From NCBI GenBank assembly GCA_029747015.1, contig JAKOGI010000540.1, positions 416,501 through 480,500 on the forward strand: a stretch of 64,000 bases of DNA, read 5' to 3'. The position numbers and the translations under genes were made by a program. This DNA is from Carnegiea gigantea. Taxonomy: Eukaryota > Streptophyta > Magnoliopsida > Caryophyllales > Cactaceae. Position 1 is the stretch's first letter. Each line of letters opens with the position of its first letter. This document shows, piece by piece, positions 1 to 11,613 of the stretch. Below the pieces are notes generated by a model. It searched no databases and was not told where the DNA came from. It saw only the letters and a program-made list of their open reading frames with translations.

Positions 1-1229
1 TCGAGGAGATTTCTTCTTCTTCTAAAGGGTTCTCGAGTTCTGACTCTGAGAACACCACCTTCAAACAAGGGACACCGGTGTTTTCCGAGTCCTCTGAAGA
101 ACAAACTCCTCCAAAACCAACCAATAAACCTGCTGTGAAGCCTTCTCCTGCCAAAACACCCCTCAAGCGAAAGCCCAGAACAGCCCCCCTACCAGAAACT
201 ACCACCTCTGTTCCTGTCCTTAAACGCCCAAAGCAGTTCACTCCCTCTCCTATGTCTGACAAACATGCGCAGTTGCTGAAGCGCAATGTCGTCAGGGGGA
301 AGGTAGTGAATGTAAGCTTTTTCGAGGAACAGGGTCTGGGGGTGTTCTTGAACAAGCTTCGAGCCCAAGGCTGGCTTGAGTTGTTTGCAAACACCCAGCA
401 AGGGTGTTCTGTGCCTGAGTTGGCTGAGTTCTATGCCAACTACTCTGTCACAAATAGGGTGGTGACAAGTGCTGTCAATGAGTGCTATTTCTCCTTTGAT
501 GCAGCCACCCTTGGTGACATTCTGGGCATCCATTCTCGTGGATTTGCTGTGTATGTGAGGGAAGACAAAACTGCCCTGGAAACAGCCAGGCTCTTAGAGG
601 TGTCCAAACGCCTTAGTCAAAAACAGGGCCTGAGAACACCCCTCTCGGTTAAGAAGGGTGAAATGACCTCCCTGCACCAACTACTGTTTATGTTCACCAT
701 CAAGAACATAATACCGCGAGGTCAAGGGCGAAACTCAGCAGATGCCTTCGATCAATGTCTGGTGGACCTACTGGATCGGGAGGAACCAGTAAACCTCCCT
801 ACAATCATGATTCGCCACATAGAGCGAATTGCGAACACCACCCGGGCACATGATCTTGGCTATGGGTTTCTGTTGACAAGGGTGCTTGAGCACTTTGGGA
901 TAGTGCTCACACGAAGAGTGGCGGCCCAAATCATTGATGAGATTGGGATTGACACTCTGCTAGGGTGTGGCTATGAGGTTGGCGAAGGGTCAGTCTCCAA
1001 ACAGGGTCGTCGACCACCTCGACCACCTGTTTCTGGGCAATCTTCCGTCAAGGTTGAGGCTGTTCTTAAGAACAATGCTCGCCTCAAGGATAAGCTCTCA
1101 GCTGTCAAGGCTGCTCTTGCTGAGGAACGAGCTCTCTCGGCCAAACGCCATGAAGATTTGCTTGCACTTCTCTCCACTCTTGCCCCTAGCATCCCTCCTC
1201 TGCAAACGAAACCACCCCCTGCTCCCTGA
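1..1229 (+). CDS. Sirevirus env-like/'putative plant transposon protein' ORF, 5'-truncated
   Basis: The frame is open from the window edge (codons begin at base 3) to the stop at 1227-1229. It contains a Ser/Pro/Lys-rich N-terminal part, then a globular region of about 200 residues (RGKVVNVSFFEEQGLGVFL onward, with WLELFAN, LGDILGI and NIIPRGQGRNSAD). I associate this with the 'putative plant transposon protein' family (PF20167) from memory. A Pro-rich hinge and a C-terminal coiled coil (ARLKDKLSAVKAALAEERAL) follow. By my count it differs from the copy at 38035-39321 at 14 of 383 aligned residues. In this position, after pol and before the 3' LTR, Sireviruses carry the so-called env-like gene. 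The true start is upstream of the window. No transmembrane segment is visible in this part. Function is unknown. Confidence 0.75.
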   Translation, partial: EEISSSSKGFSSSDSENTTFKQGTPVFSESSEEQTPPKPTNKPAVKPSPAKTPLKRKPRTAPLPETTTSVPVLKRPKQFTPSPMSDKHAQLLKRNVVRGKVVNVSFFEEQGLGVFLNKLRAQGWLELFANTQQGCSVPELAEFYANYSVTNRVVTSAVNECYFSFDAATLGDILGIHSRGFAVYVREDKTALETARLLEVSKRLSQKQGLRTPLSVKKGEMTSLHQLLFMFTIKNIIPRGQGRNSADAFDQCLVDLLDREEPVNLPTIMIRHIERIANTTRAHDLGYGFLLTRVLEHFGIVLTRRVAAQIIDEIGIDTLLGCGYEVGEGSVSKQGRRPPRPPVSGQSSVKVEAVLKNNARLKDKLSAVKAALAEERALSAKRHEDLLALLSTLAPSIPPLQTKPPPAP

Positions 1230-1409
1230 TTCTCTAGGTTGTTCTCTTGTTTCCTCTCATCTCAGTTTTTTGGCATTGTAATGTTTTTAATGCAATATCC
1301 CTTTATTAATGCTACTTGCACCTTATGCTCTATATTGCTTTTCTTGCATTACTCCTGTTGCTTATGCTTTTTAATGATGCCAAAAGGGGGAATAAGACCA
1401 TATGGACAT

Positions 1410-1463
1410 ATATGACCTAGCACCTAGAGGATCCCAGATATGACCTAGCACCTAGAGGATCCC
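1410..1463 (+). repeat. Short tandem duplication between the two PPT-like tracts
   Basis: A 26-base unit (atatgacctagcacctagag plus gatccc) occurs at 1410 and again at 1438, a period of 28. The other Sirevirus-type copy lacks it, so it is private to this insertion. Confidence 0.8.
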
Positions 1464-1558
1464 TATCAACAAATCCCTATCAGCATTAAACGCTGTTAAG
1501 CGCGTTTAAATTTTGTCAATATGGTCACTTGGTTTGTCATCATCAAAAAGGGAGAATT

Positions 1559-3134
1559 TGTTGATTATATTTAGTTTTGATGATAACAAATCCAAGTGTA
1601 AAAATTTGCCCAAGTAATGTTGCTCCGAACACGATCTCCAAACAGGCCTAACTGGTGTTTGTGATCTTTATTGTATTAACTGGTTTGCTACATGTGAGAA
1701 CAAGTCTTCTAGACAGGTTTTACTTGGTGATTCCATATTAAGTCAAGAACACCATCTCGACAGTTGATTGTAAAGCGTGTTCCTGAACTCTAGCAATGCA
1801 AAGAACAACCCCAGCAAACAAGGTGGCCTTGGTGTTCACAGCAGCTCTACAAATCTCGGACAAGATGACTGGTTTAAAACAAGAAGTCTTGGGTATATAG
1901 GTTTTATTTAATTAGACTCTTGTTAATATGCCAATATTGAAAACATCATTTTAAACACCTCTTGAATCGGTATTTGCGCTAAAGTACTTCAGAACACCAG
2001 TTGCGAACAACCCTGCAAACAGGGTGCCTAGGGTGTTTCTGAACTGCAGTGGCCATACCCGATTATTTTTGAAAATTCATTTTGGTTGGCCAAGATCTCC
2101 AGAATACTTTCTTTGAATTTCAAAATTGCTATTTTTCTGGAGAGGATAGTTCTTGAAAATATTATGGAGATTTGCGAAAATAGGTTTGGGAGATTTGCCA
2201 AATCAAAAGATTCCTATGACTATATTTTCGGATTTGGTAAAAGCTGAAAATCTCTTTAAACCTCTTCACGGCTATGGGAAGATAAGGGTTATCTTTTAAG
2301 ATAACAAAATCCCTTATATTTTGGGATAAATTCATCATTAGCCGTTGGAGAATATATTTTGTTTGCAAATCATTTTCCATACTTAGCTGATTCTTTGGTT
2401 TTTGACCGTTGGACCTTGTGTTTAAAAACCGCAGCTTTTCTCTCCCATAGAGAAGCCAAGAAGCAGATAGAAAAAACTCAGACTGAAAAAGAGAAGCAAC
2501 ACAGCTTTCTGAAAAATCTGGAAAAAATCAGGAAACTCGGTTTTCACATTAAAATTCTTGAGCTTCATTCTGAAAAGCAAAACCGTGACAAGCTGTGTTT
2601 GATTTGAGTTTTCAAACCATTGGCATAATAGGATCTTCATTGTACCTTACATCTGCTTAGTGAGAAGCACCCCCTGTAAGGTGTTTGTAACCCTGATCTT
2701 GGATCAGAAAAGTGAGTGAGTGTGTCCTAGTCGTGTGGACTTGGACGTGTCTAATCTTGCGAAGGTTGGACGTGGTGTAACCTGTCTTTGGGAAGAAGGT
2801 TACGTGGCTGCAAGTTGTAACAAGGTGCGTTACATTTATAACGTGTGAAACCCGTTAGTGAAAGTGGTTAAATCCTACACGAGGTAGGTCGTGGTTTTTC
2901 ACACCTCAGTTGAGCTAGAGGTGTTTTCCACGTAAAAATTGTGTGTGCTTTATTTTCCGCATTTATCTTGGTGATTTTCGCATCTGCAATATTTGAGAAC
3001 ACCCCGTGCAAACAAGCTATCAGGGTGTTTGTCATTTGAGAACAACCTCTGTGAGGGTGTTTGTTATTTACAACGCGAAAATCAGACACCACAATTCACC
3101 CCCCTCTTGTGGTTGTATACTCACGAACTCAACA
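1559..3134 (+). repeat. 3' LTR of the left Sirevirus-type copy
   Basis: The 1576-bp LTR starts TGTTGATTATATTTAG and ends GAACTCAACA, with inverted termini TGTTGA/TCAACA. It follows the PPT catcaaaaagggagaatt directly. A TATA-like tatata lies near 1894. The CG-rich block around 2720-2830 and the cacccccctcttgtgg end are shared with both LTRs of the element at 36126-46915. It is slightly shorter than the 1607-bp LTR there, with scattered substitutions and small indels, so this is an older or divergent copy. Confidence 0.88.
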
Positions 3135-3400
3135 CTAACACTAAAACAGAACTAGCAGTCCCAAATTATTGCTAATAATATAAGATCAAAAGAGATTAGT
3201 GCTTCAAGACTTGCCAAAATAATAAAATAGAGTAAAAAAATAAATTAGTACTAACAACAAAACAAAACTTTTGAACTCTGCCATGCCAAAACAGAGTACG
3301 TAAAAGCAAAAACAGTGTGTATTAAGTGTTAATGTATTGTTAACACCTAAGGCAAAAACAAGAGCATACTAACTTCATCAAAAGCAAAGAGGAAAGAAAC

Positions 3401-3524
3401 CTGATGGATAAATGGGAGGACAAGCTGTATTGCGACCTAAAGGAGATGGAGATGGACTATTAAAACCTAATGCCATTCTTCCATGACCTCGAGACCTACC
3501 TGTGCTAGGTCGACGAGGCGCCAT
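3401..3524 (-). CDS. Candidate first coding exon of an unidentified gene, cut off by the Sirevirus insertion
   Basis: Reading the - strand, ATG at 3524-3522 opens 41 codons beginning MAPRRPSTGRSRGHGR and rich in Arg, Ser, Pro and Gly. It ends at a plausible donor (ccatcag|gtttctt, exon end 3401). Upstream on the same strand is a leader typical of plant genes: a CT-rich microsatellite and 'gaaccctagccg' near 3730-3740. The presumed intron runs toward 3135, where the left retrotransposon LTR ends, so that element seems to have inserted into the first intron. No downstream exon is in the window. I do not recognise the protein. It could also be a fragment of a transposon gene. Confidence 0.3.
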
Positions 3525-3636
3525 GAAAGCAGATCAGTAGAATTCGAGTGCAGTAGGACAAAAATGAAGAAGAGATCAGAAGAGATTAGTGCTTGAAGAC
3601 TTGAAGTGATCAAAATCTCAGTAGGCCAGCAACGAC

Positions 3637-3641
<5 letters not shown>

Positions 3642-3697
<56 letters not shown>
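3642..3697. repeat. (GA)n microsatellite
   Basis: About 22 uninterrupted GA units followed by an interrupted tail. It lies in the presumed 5' leader of the candidate exon at 3401-3524 (CT-rich on that strand). Confidence 0.95.
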
Positions 3698-3699
<2 letters not shown>

Positions 3700-3867
3700 G
3701 GCGATCTGGGAAGCCACGAAGCAATGAAACGGCTAGGGTTCTCAGTTCTCACACTCTCACTTCTTGCTTCTCAGCCATTGACTCATAGGCTCACCGCTCA
3801 CTTCTTGCTTCTCTGTCAAAGCCCATTTCCAAGTGCCCAAATAGCCCAAGCCTGCAAGTGGGGGGGG

Positions 3868-4045
3868 GGAAATGTAAGGGGTCTGACCGGTTGGGTCGGC
3901 CCAAACCCAACCCAGTCGAACCCGAATTTTTTCGGGTCTCTTAGTTCGGGTCTTTCGGATTTCAGGTTGTAAAATCTTGTTCAGAACCCTCAATTTTCGG
4001 GTGGGTTCGGATCGGATTTTCAGGTCAGGTCAGATTTTACTAGGT
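3868..4045. repeat. GGGTCGG/ACCCAACCC-rich repeat fragment
   Basis: Dense variants of gggtcgg, aacccaaccc and tcgggtct. This composition is common in plant hAT-type MITEs (compare 29995-30602 and 31044-31634), but I see no paired terminal repeats here, so I call it only a fragment. Confidence 0.4.
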
Positions 4046-5050
4046 CTAATTGCAACTCTCTTTTAAGGTGAAGTGAAATACCTAAATCTAATCAATTACC
4101 ATTTCTGAAGGGCTCTTGATTTGTTTAGGATCACTAAGCATGCGATTATCATATTCGTGGTTTCTCAATTGGTGTGCTCTCTCAAGACTCCACAAAATCA
4201 AGTCAAATCCTACACTACAAGGATCAAATTTTCACTATTCAATCCTTCATCCAATACCTAAAACATGCACGAAGGTGATTAAATTTCTTGTAAGACAATA
4301 AACATTTAGGATCCAAGAAAACAATCCAACAATTCCAAAATACTCAAAGAGATTAACACCAAATCAAGAACATATGCATAAATCAAAATACTAAAAGATA
4401 ATCAAAATTACAAAACATAAATGTAAATTTAGAAAAGAGAAGAGAAGAGAAGAGAGATGCTAAGTCAATTAACGCGCTTGAATCCTTTGATTACAAACCT
4501 AGCATGAAATACTTGCAAATATTCATTTCAATTCTCTCTCTCTCTGAAATCCTAATCTAATTGATAAACTCGAAGAGATGAAAATGGAATGGATGGGTGT
4601 GTCTGAAGTGAGGTTGAAAGCATCCTTTTTATAGTGAAACTCCTAGAAGCCGAATAGCCACGAGAAATAATGACGCTAAAGCTTCTTAGAAGTCAAAAAT
4701 CTGTGAGAAAACAAAAAGCCTCGGGGGAAATGAGGACGCCACGGATCGTGGGCACCACCGTGGAGGGTTCGTGGTCAGCTCTGGCTCGACATTCTTTTGT
4801 TCTTTCTTTCTTCATGGGCATGGCAACTCAGGGGCATTCGTGGAGAGTCAAAATACACTCAACTAGGGTCGAAACAAGGGCAAAAGATTTAAAAATCTGT
4901 AAAACATAGAAAAGAATCATACCTAAGTATAAAACGGTAAAGGAGTATAAATTATAACATAAAGTACATAATTCTCCCTAAAAATACAACAAAATGACCT
5001 CAAAATAGTGTGCACTTTAAGGACTTCTCACATCTTCTCTAGGATTTAAC
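4046..5050. other. Noncoding stretch, possibly a decayed LTR
   Basis: There is no coding signal. A TATA-like ctttttatag at 4627, a GC-rich block with cgtgggcaccaccgtgg near 4748 and the AT-rich tail resemble Gypsy-type LTR layout. I find no second copy and no clear termini. Confidence 0.25.
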
Positions 5051-8000
5051 CCTGCTATTACACCTGGGAAAAACAGTTGGTCAACTTAATGGGTCCACTT
5101 AGACCTTCAACTAATCCTGTGACTATGTCACCTACTCGCGACACACTTTCTAGTCCACATGAGTCAGGGAAGCAATCGCAATGTTCCAGTCTTTCCATGA
5201 CCCTGTGGATGACATATGAAATATTTGGGTCAGGAGATGATTGTTTTAAACCTTAATTGAACCACTTGCAACTTAGAACTTTGGTTTAGGATGAAAGTCA
5301 TATGTGCGCTTGAATGTGTTTTTGTATAATTCATAACTTCCCTAGCCTAAAGGACTATGCATTGATGCTTTAGATCTTAAAAGATACGAAGTTAGAAAAG
5401 GTCAAACTTAGTGACTAGGGTTAGGGACCAAAGCAGCTTTGAGGTTAATTAAGCTCTAGGGCCTCTCGACCTTAGACTTGAAGAGGTTCTAGCCTAAGGT
5501 TAAGGTATAAGAGGTCATAATAAGAGATTCAATCGAGCTTGAAAGAGTTTGGCTGGGTGTTCAAAAAAAAGTCTAGATGTTAGTCATGTCTAGGTAAGGT
5601 GCAGAATGTAGGACTGCTCTAAGAGAACCCGATCGAGAATATTACAGTTTGGCTCAAAAAGGGGTTTTTGGGTCAGACATACAACCCTGATTCAAGTGCC
5701 AAGTAGTGGCTTCGGCTAGGATCCACCCTAGGGAACCGGACCAAGCTTAGACGTAGCAACCTGGTCGGGTTCCTAGGTCAGATTTAGAGTCCAGTCCACT
5801 GTGTTGGACCTGCAGTTCCTCGTGCAATCTAACTATCTATGTAAAAAATGATTACTTTGTTTTAATTCAAAAAAATAATAGACACCAAGCAAATAAGTCT
5901 AACTACTCATAGGGGGCCACGCTCAGGATAGGCTCCCTAGGGTCGTGCTCCATACACTAACTTGGTTTATCCTCGCTCACTCGTTGCCTAGTAAACTTCC
6001 TAGCAAATCACCCATTGTAAAATTTCTCCACAGCAAATACGCTTAACTCAGAGTTCTTAAGAAGAGACTCTCCGAAAAGGAAGGTGCACCTTTCGTGATA
6101 TGAATATTCACCTCAAATCATCTTTTAAGCCACACTTGAGGTTTTACAATAAAATCTAATTCACTTTAGACTAATCTTAATCCTATTTAATGTAGCGAAT
6201 AATAACCTAATAGGCTTCACTAATTCAACGCAAGGTTAGGGCCCCCAAGCATGGCCCTTTAAGTGGTACTCCACTAGGGATTTTTAAGAGGCCAAGACTT
6301 GAAAAGGATTCAAAAGTTAAATATTAAATTTCTAAAATTCAAAATATCGTGATTAGGCATCTGGCATAGCATTAGGGTTAGATTTTTTCCTTGTTAGCCT
6401 TAGAAAGCCCTTGATATATATTGTCTTTCCCATATGGTCAGAGCTTGCCTTCAAGGATCAACCCATTTGCGGCACTCATCTTTAGCATCAATATGGAATA
6501 ACCAAGCATTGTCCAAACCTATTCTACACTAAAGAGAACAAACATGACATGGGTCATAAGAACCATTAGCCAAATTGTAAAGCCGAAATTGATCTTTTCA
6601 AATTTTGGATCAAGGATTTTTCAAAATTTATTTTCTTTATATTTTTCAACTTTTCTTTCTTTTTCCTTTCGGGAAGAGGGGCCAGGATATTAAAGTCTTC
6701 TTTTTTTCTCTTTGAGTTCGTTTTTTTTAAGTAACAAATGAATTCATTAATTAAAGGACATACGACATCAATAAGTGTTGCACGTAAAGAAATTCATCTT
6801 TAACATAATAAAATTAATCTTTTAAACGGGAAAAATAATTAGAACTCCTCTTAATACTCCTCTGCTTCTTAGTCGTTGCTTTCGCAAGACAACCTCTAAT
6901 GAGGAGATGCCCAAATCTTATGTAGTATTCTCATCAAAAATTTTATTTGTTACAGGATTCGAAATTTGAATTGCTAGTACCTGTTATGTTGTAGGCCAAT
7001 ATTGCAATAAATTAACAATTCGATCCCACACAAATAGAACATTAAAAAAATTGATAAACACTCCAAGAGTTAGAGACAACACCACTCATTAGAAGAGGAC
7101 ATGAACCGTCTGTCACAATGGAGAGAGAATATTTATTAGTTGAAATACTAGAAATAACATACATAATGGAGAGGTTGAGCATACTATTTGTAAAAATCCA
7201 CTGGCAGCTCCCAAGGAACAAAGAAGAAAATTAGGTTTTTCTAGAGCAAGGAAAGGATAAGAGAAGGTTCTTTTCCTTGCCTTTTTTTCAGAGATACATG
7301 CAGAGAGCAGCAAGCTGATCCCATCTCACATGTGACATAGCATAGACAAACTCGTTATATCACAACTCCTAGTCTTCAAAGAACATAGTCAACCTAAACC
7401 TTGGCAATAGCAAAAAACAGTAGAGAGCATGTTAATGTAACTAAATTAACAACCTAGATTAGAGGCAGAATTTGAGGCTAAAATAAATGGACAACAAGAC
7501 ATAATTATGGAACGACAAAAGATCATCAATGATTTCTTAAAAAGAAAGGATGACCATGCCCTATAATACCCCAAAAAAAAAATATGTATTTGCTACCTAT
7601 TTTTTAGTTGGGAAAAAAAAAAATATGTTTCCTATACAACACATTACCTACACTCAAGCTCATAGGAAATTAATTTGGACCGATCCGTTTAGGGTTTGAT
7701 GAGATCATAATGTAAAACACTAAGATTGGTAATGAAGATTGTGAAATATAAATCAAGAAAATAGAGCAACCCACCACCATCACCTCAGCTACTAAATGAA
7801 TGCAAAATTAAATTCCAATTTAAGAAAACAGATGTATCCAATGCCTAAGTGCACTAGAACTATGTGCGAATACACATTTTGCCAAGTAACAAAATGAGGT
7901 GTCAAGGCCTTAGCATACTAGCATCATGCATTCGTCTATATTTATCCAAGTGGTGAAGCAAGGTTTCATAAGGTTATGTAGTTACGAGCATGCATGTGTG

Positions 8001-9370
8001 ACTAACCAACCCCTAAAATCCTCTATAAATACATGTGCCTGCACAACTTAATTCATCCAACTTTCTTCCTTCCTCTAACATGTTGTCTCTCCTTTCTTTC
8101 TCTCATGAATTCCTTTATTCTTTTCACACTGAGTACCCTTCATTGCACCTCTCTTCTTCATGACTTTTAATACTGGTATAGCAACTCAAGCTGGGGAACA
8201 ATCCTTCTAGTCTTGAGCTGTTCATTCTAGATCTATACAAGGTATATCTAACTCTAGACTTTTTCTTATTTCTATTGTCACAAAATTTTGAACCATTAAA
8301 GTATCTGTAGATTCATACTAATGTTATGGACCTACTGTAAAATTTTCTTGACCATTGAAGCCCTATGACCATGTCAAGCTTACCCAAAACTCTAGGCCTA
8401 AATTCTTCTAGAATTTGAGCAGAAATTAAGGTCAACTCCAACTTATGTTGGAAATTGTTCAAATTTTGTCTCATTCTGAGTTTTGGATGCGTGGTAGGCC
8501 TAGGTTTCTATAGTTCCCCATATTTTAAATCTCATGGTTTCAATATGTACATCAAAAGATATAATCATTTTTCTAAAACTATGCAAAATCAGTACGGTTT
8601 TCACCTATCTAACTGTAGGATCATTTTTTACCTATTACTATAGGAGTTTAGACAAGGATCTAGAAAATAGAACTCGTATTTCCCATCTTGAGGTTTTTAA
8701 AATAAGATCTTGAGCCTTAATCGGACCACTGGATGAATTTGTATTAGTTTTTAAAGATGCCCTTCAAAGCTTGATTATGGGAATGATAATCTGAAAAAAT
8801 TAATCATCGTAGGTAACATTGAAATGCTTCAAACTGATTATAGTTGAACCTTTTCTATTAGTTTGAGCTCGAGTAAGGCGATCTCACTAAAGAAGCAACG
8901 TAAATTACAGAACCTATGAAATAATGTTTATTGATGTGTAAACCTTTCTATTATATGTATTTACCTTATCTTTCCTATTATTGGGCTCCATTGAACTACC
9001 TAAACATGCTTAATAGTATAAGATTTTAGTTGACAATTTTTCATGAAAGTGTTATGTTTGGTAATGAGTTTATTACTCTTTCTATCTGAAAGGCTTTATT
9101 AAAAATTCTATTATGTTCAAAGATTTTAATACAGATTTCTCCTGAAAAGATTCCAATTCTACTTTTTGTAGGCATCCTATTATATTGTTGGGTAGTTATG
9201 CCCTTGAACCTAGTTTAGGTTATTCGAATATTCCTGTTTGAGATGCGTTTATACTGTTGTTTACAACTAGTGGCGAGAGGCAATGTTGTAAAAGATTATT
9301 GAATTCCTGCTATTAGGCGATCGCCCAAGTTTAAGTTCCATGTGTATGCCATCAAGTTAAAACTATTTGA
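5051..9370. other. Long noncoding repeat-like region, no gene recognised
   Basis: Only short chance ORFs occur. The most gene-like spot is near 8020, where a TATA-like box precedes a CT-rich leader and a possible donor (acaag|gtatat near 8240). Stops in all frames afterwards argue against an intact gene. It is probably decayed retrotransposon DNA. Confidence 0.5.
8024..8030 (+). promoter_or_regulatory. Possible TATA box (tataaat)
   Basis: ctctataaatacatgtgcct is followed about 30-60 bases later by a CT-rich leader (cttcttccttcctctaac). This fits a Pol II core promoter, either of a lost gene or of an LTR. There is no ORF downstream to confirm it. Confidence 0.3.
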
Positions 9371-9782
9371 GCTGGAAGTCTGGTTTTTAAAATGATTATT
9401 TCCTATGTCATTCTGAAGCACTTGATCTAATATCCTGTTTTTAGAACTATATAAACTGAAAGTCTAATTTTGAATCGATTATTTTCTTTATTATTTTTAA
9501 GTATTTGATCGGCTATCCTGTTTGGCAAAATAATCTTATTTCTACACTGGAAAAAAAATATATGTTTGGAGAGATGCTTTTATTTAGAAAAGTTTATTTA
9601 TAAAGTAGTTCCCCATTATAGAAAAATGTTTGCAAGTGATTTTCTGAAATGAGTTTCTAAATTTTCCTTAGTTTGTGATACTGAGAATTCCTAAATCACT
9701 TTTAAAATGTTTTGTTTTCAGATAATAATTTTGCGAATTCCTTAGTTTGTGTTACTGAGAATTCCTAGATCACTTTTAAAAT
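9371..9782. repeat. Two local tandem duplications
   Basis: A diverged ~80-bp duplication (actgRaagtc... to tatcctgttt) lies at about 9371-9448 and 9454-9530. A better-preserved one, ttccttagtttgtg through cacttttaaaat, lies at 9664-9708 and 9738-9782, a period of 74. No coding content. Confidence 0.7.
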
Positions 9783-9879
9783 TTTCATCTATAAATTCCT
9801 ATTTTCCTGAGTTTGGCTTCTTTCAGGGATTCTATTAGATTGTTGTGCTATAATTTTAAAAATTAGAAACCCTAATTAA

Positions 9880-10951
9880 AATGTCTACCATCAATAGAAT
9901 CCCTCTCCTTGCCATCCTTTACCTTGTCCTCTTACATAAGGTACATGCTTCCTTTATTTCATATAGAGCATAACTTGTAAGGTGGATTTTGGCTCATTGT
10001 GCTTCTCGCTAAGAATCAAGCTGATCTCCTCTTCTTTAACTTTAACATAAATCTCCATAGTTTCTTCAAAGGAAGGAACTAGTGAAGAATCCATTTGAAT
10101 GGGAACTTTAGGGAAGCGATCATCTATGGCCAAGTTTTCTTTTTCCCTTTTCTCATAAAAAACAAAATAAGCTCCTTTCCTTGTTAAACCTTGATCTCCT
10201 CTTAAGTAATAATGGTTACTCTTTCAAGGGTTCTACTTCAAAGAGTTGATCTCAATAGATTCATTTAGGACTTGAGCCAACTCCAGGTTGATTTTAGGTT
10301 TGCCATTTAGAGCTCAGTCCCTTCTAAGTTATTTAAATCGATTTTGCCTATAACCTTAGAGTATTTGGGTAACTGTCCTAAAGCTCTCTTCACCCGAGAA
10401 TCCTTTTAGCACAAAATAATCTTTAAGTGTTTGAATCCATCTCAAATAGATCAAAGAATCCAAATTAATATCATCAAAGCAGGGAGGCTTTTTTCATAGC
10501 CTTCTTCGCTTGTGCCATTTGCCTTGTGAGTGTCCTTACTTGATCTTAAAGTTCAAGCATGGCCATATCTCCTATTGCATGGGGAAATAAAAGGTGAAAA
10601 GGGTTCGGGGAAACAAAAGATATGAAGGTTTATCAAGATAATAGGGGATCACAAAGTGTGGGGGTGACCATGGAAGGGTCCTAGCTGTCTCTAGGAGAGA
10701 AAAGGTTGAAAAGGGAGGCTATCATAATCCGTCGGCTTGACTGCAGATAGACCGTGGTTGGGCCTTGCTAATGATGCTCTGTAGCTTTTTTGTGATGGCT
10801 CTTTTTTCATAGAATCTAGGGGTTTAGGTTGGGGATTGTGTTTGGGGCATTTTAGGATTTCTTCTGGACTAAGAAGTGTTGTTTAAGGTGGGTAAGTAAG
10901 AGTAATTTTGTGAAATCAAAGTGTGGAATTTTGGGGGTGGATTTGGGATGA
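9880..10951 (-). repeat. Internal sequence related to the LTR element at 16.3-19.4 kb
   Basis: Segments around 10090-10150 and 10370-10400 resemble 17600-17660 and 17980-18010: a gccaagtttt/accaagtttc block followed by a cttttccc-type tract, and ctaaagctctcttcac against ttaaagctcccttcat. On the - strand both give Glu/Lys-rich peptide relics with several stops. The CACTA element at 10952 interrupts this copy. Limits are approximate and no LTRs are visible. Confidence 0.4.
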
Positions 10952-11613
10952 CACTACAATAATGGAGCCAAACACCGACAGAAAAAGCGACGTATAATCT
11001 ATCCGACGGAACGAATCAGAGATGTCCGATGGGATTAACATCGGAGTTCGATGAAATTCAAGATTTCCGATAGAATTTCCGACGGAAATATTGCGCGTTG
11101 GAAATTCCAACAGAAATTTTGTCCATCGGAAATTCCGACCGAATTCCATCGGAATTCTTCAATTCCGTCGGAATCTGACACAAATTCCATCGAAAAATAC
11201 ACGCGTTTTTCAAAAAAAGGTAGATCTGGTTTCTCAAAAGGAAGGCTTCGATATTTCCGGTTGCCATTTCACAAAAGTGAGAGCGGAGGGGAGAGAAAGA
11301 AGGCGCTGAGGAGAGAGAAAGAGAGGAGGGAGGAGAGAGAAAATACAAGGTCCATTGTTTCCGGTGACCGGAGAAAGTGAAGTAGGTTGCCTTTAATTAT
11401 TATTCATCGATAAGTTAATTATTATTTGTTAAATTGTTGTTCAAAAGTGAAATTTTTGAGTCAATTAGTGTTTTTTTGTGGTCAATTTGCTATGGGTGAG
11501 TTGAAGCCGCTTCCGCAACCGCCGTCACTTTGCAACTACTTTCGGCTATTTTAGGTTGGTGACACTAAGTAATTAAGTTTATTGAAATTATATGTTAGTT
11601 TGTTTAATTTATT

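Larger units (their letters stand above)
1..3134 (+). mobile_element. Sirevirus-type Copia retrotransposon, 3' part only (cut by window edge)
   Basis: This is the 3' end of an LTR element: an env-like ORF, a noncoding stretch with two polypurine tracts (near 1383-1394 and 1545-1556), then a full LTR. It matches the reverse complement of 37733-39300 plus the LTR of the larger element at 36126-46915, so the two are copies of one family in opposite orientation. Two PPT-like tracts before the 3' LTR and an LTR bounded TGTTGA...TCAACA are Sirevirus-like traits (established for that genus). The 5' part lies outside the window. The 5 bases after the LTR are ctaac, the candidate target duplication. 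Confidence 0.9.

Noticed and set aside
189..533. Antisense ORF conserved in both Sirevirus copies (also 38776-39075 on +)
   Set aside because: It is the mirror of the env-like coding sequence. Its conservation follows from the sense protein, and it has no own start context or motif.
1405..1470. Polylinker-like ctagaggatcc motif suggesting vector contamination
   Set aside because: The match is only about 11 bases, occurs within a tandem duplication in retrotransposon sequence, and no other vector sequence is present.
11051..11380. Several overlapping ORFs at the CACTA left end
   Set aside because: They translate the repeated tccgacgga subterminal motifs and have no protein features.
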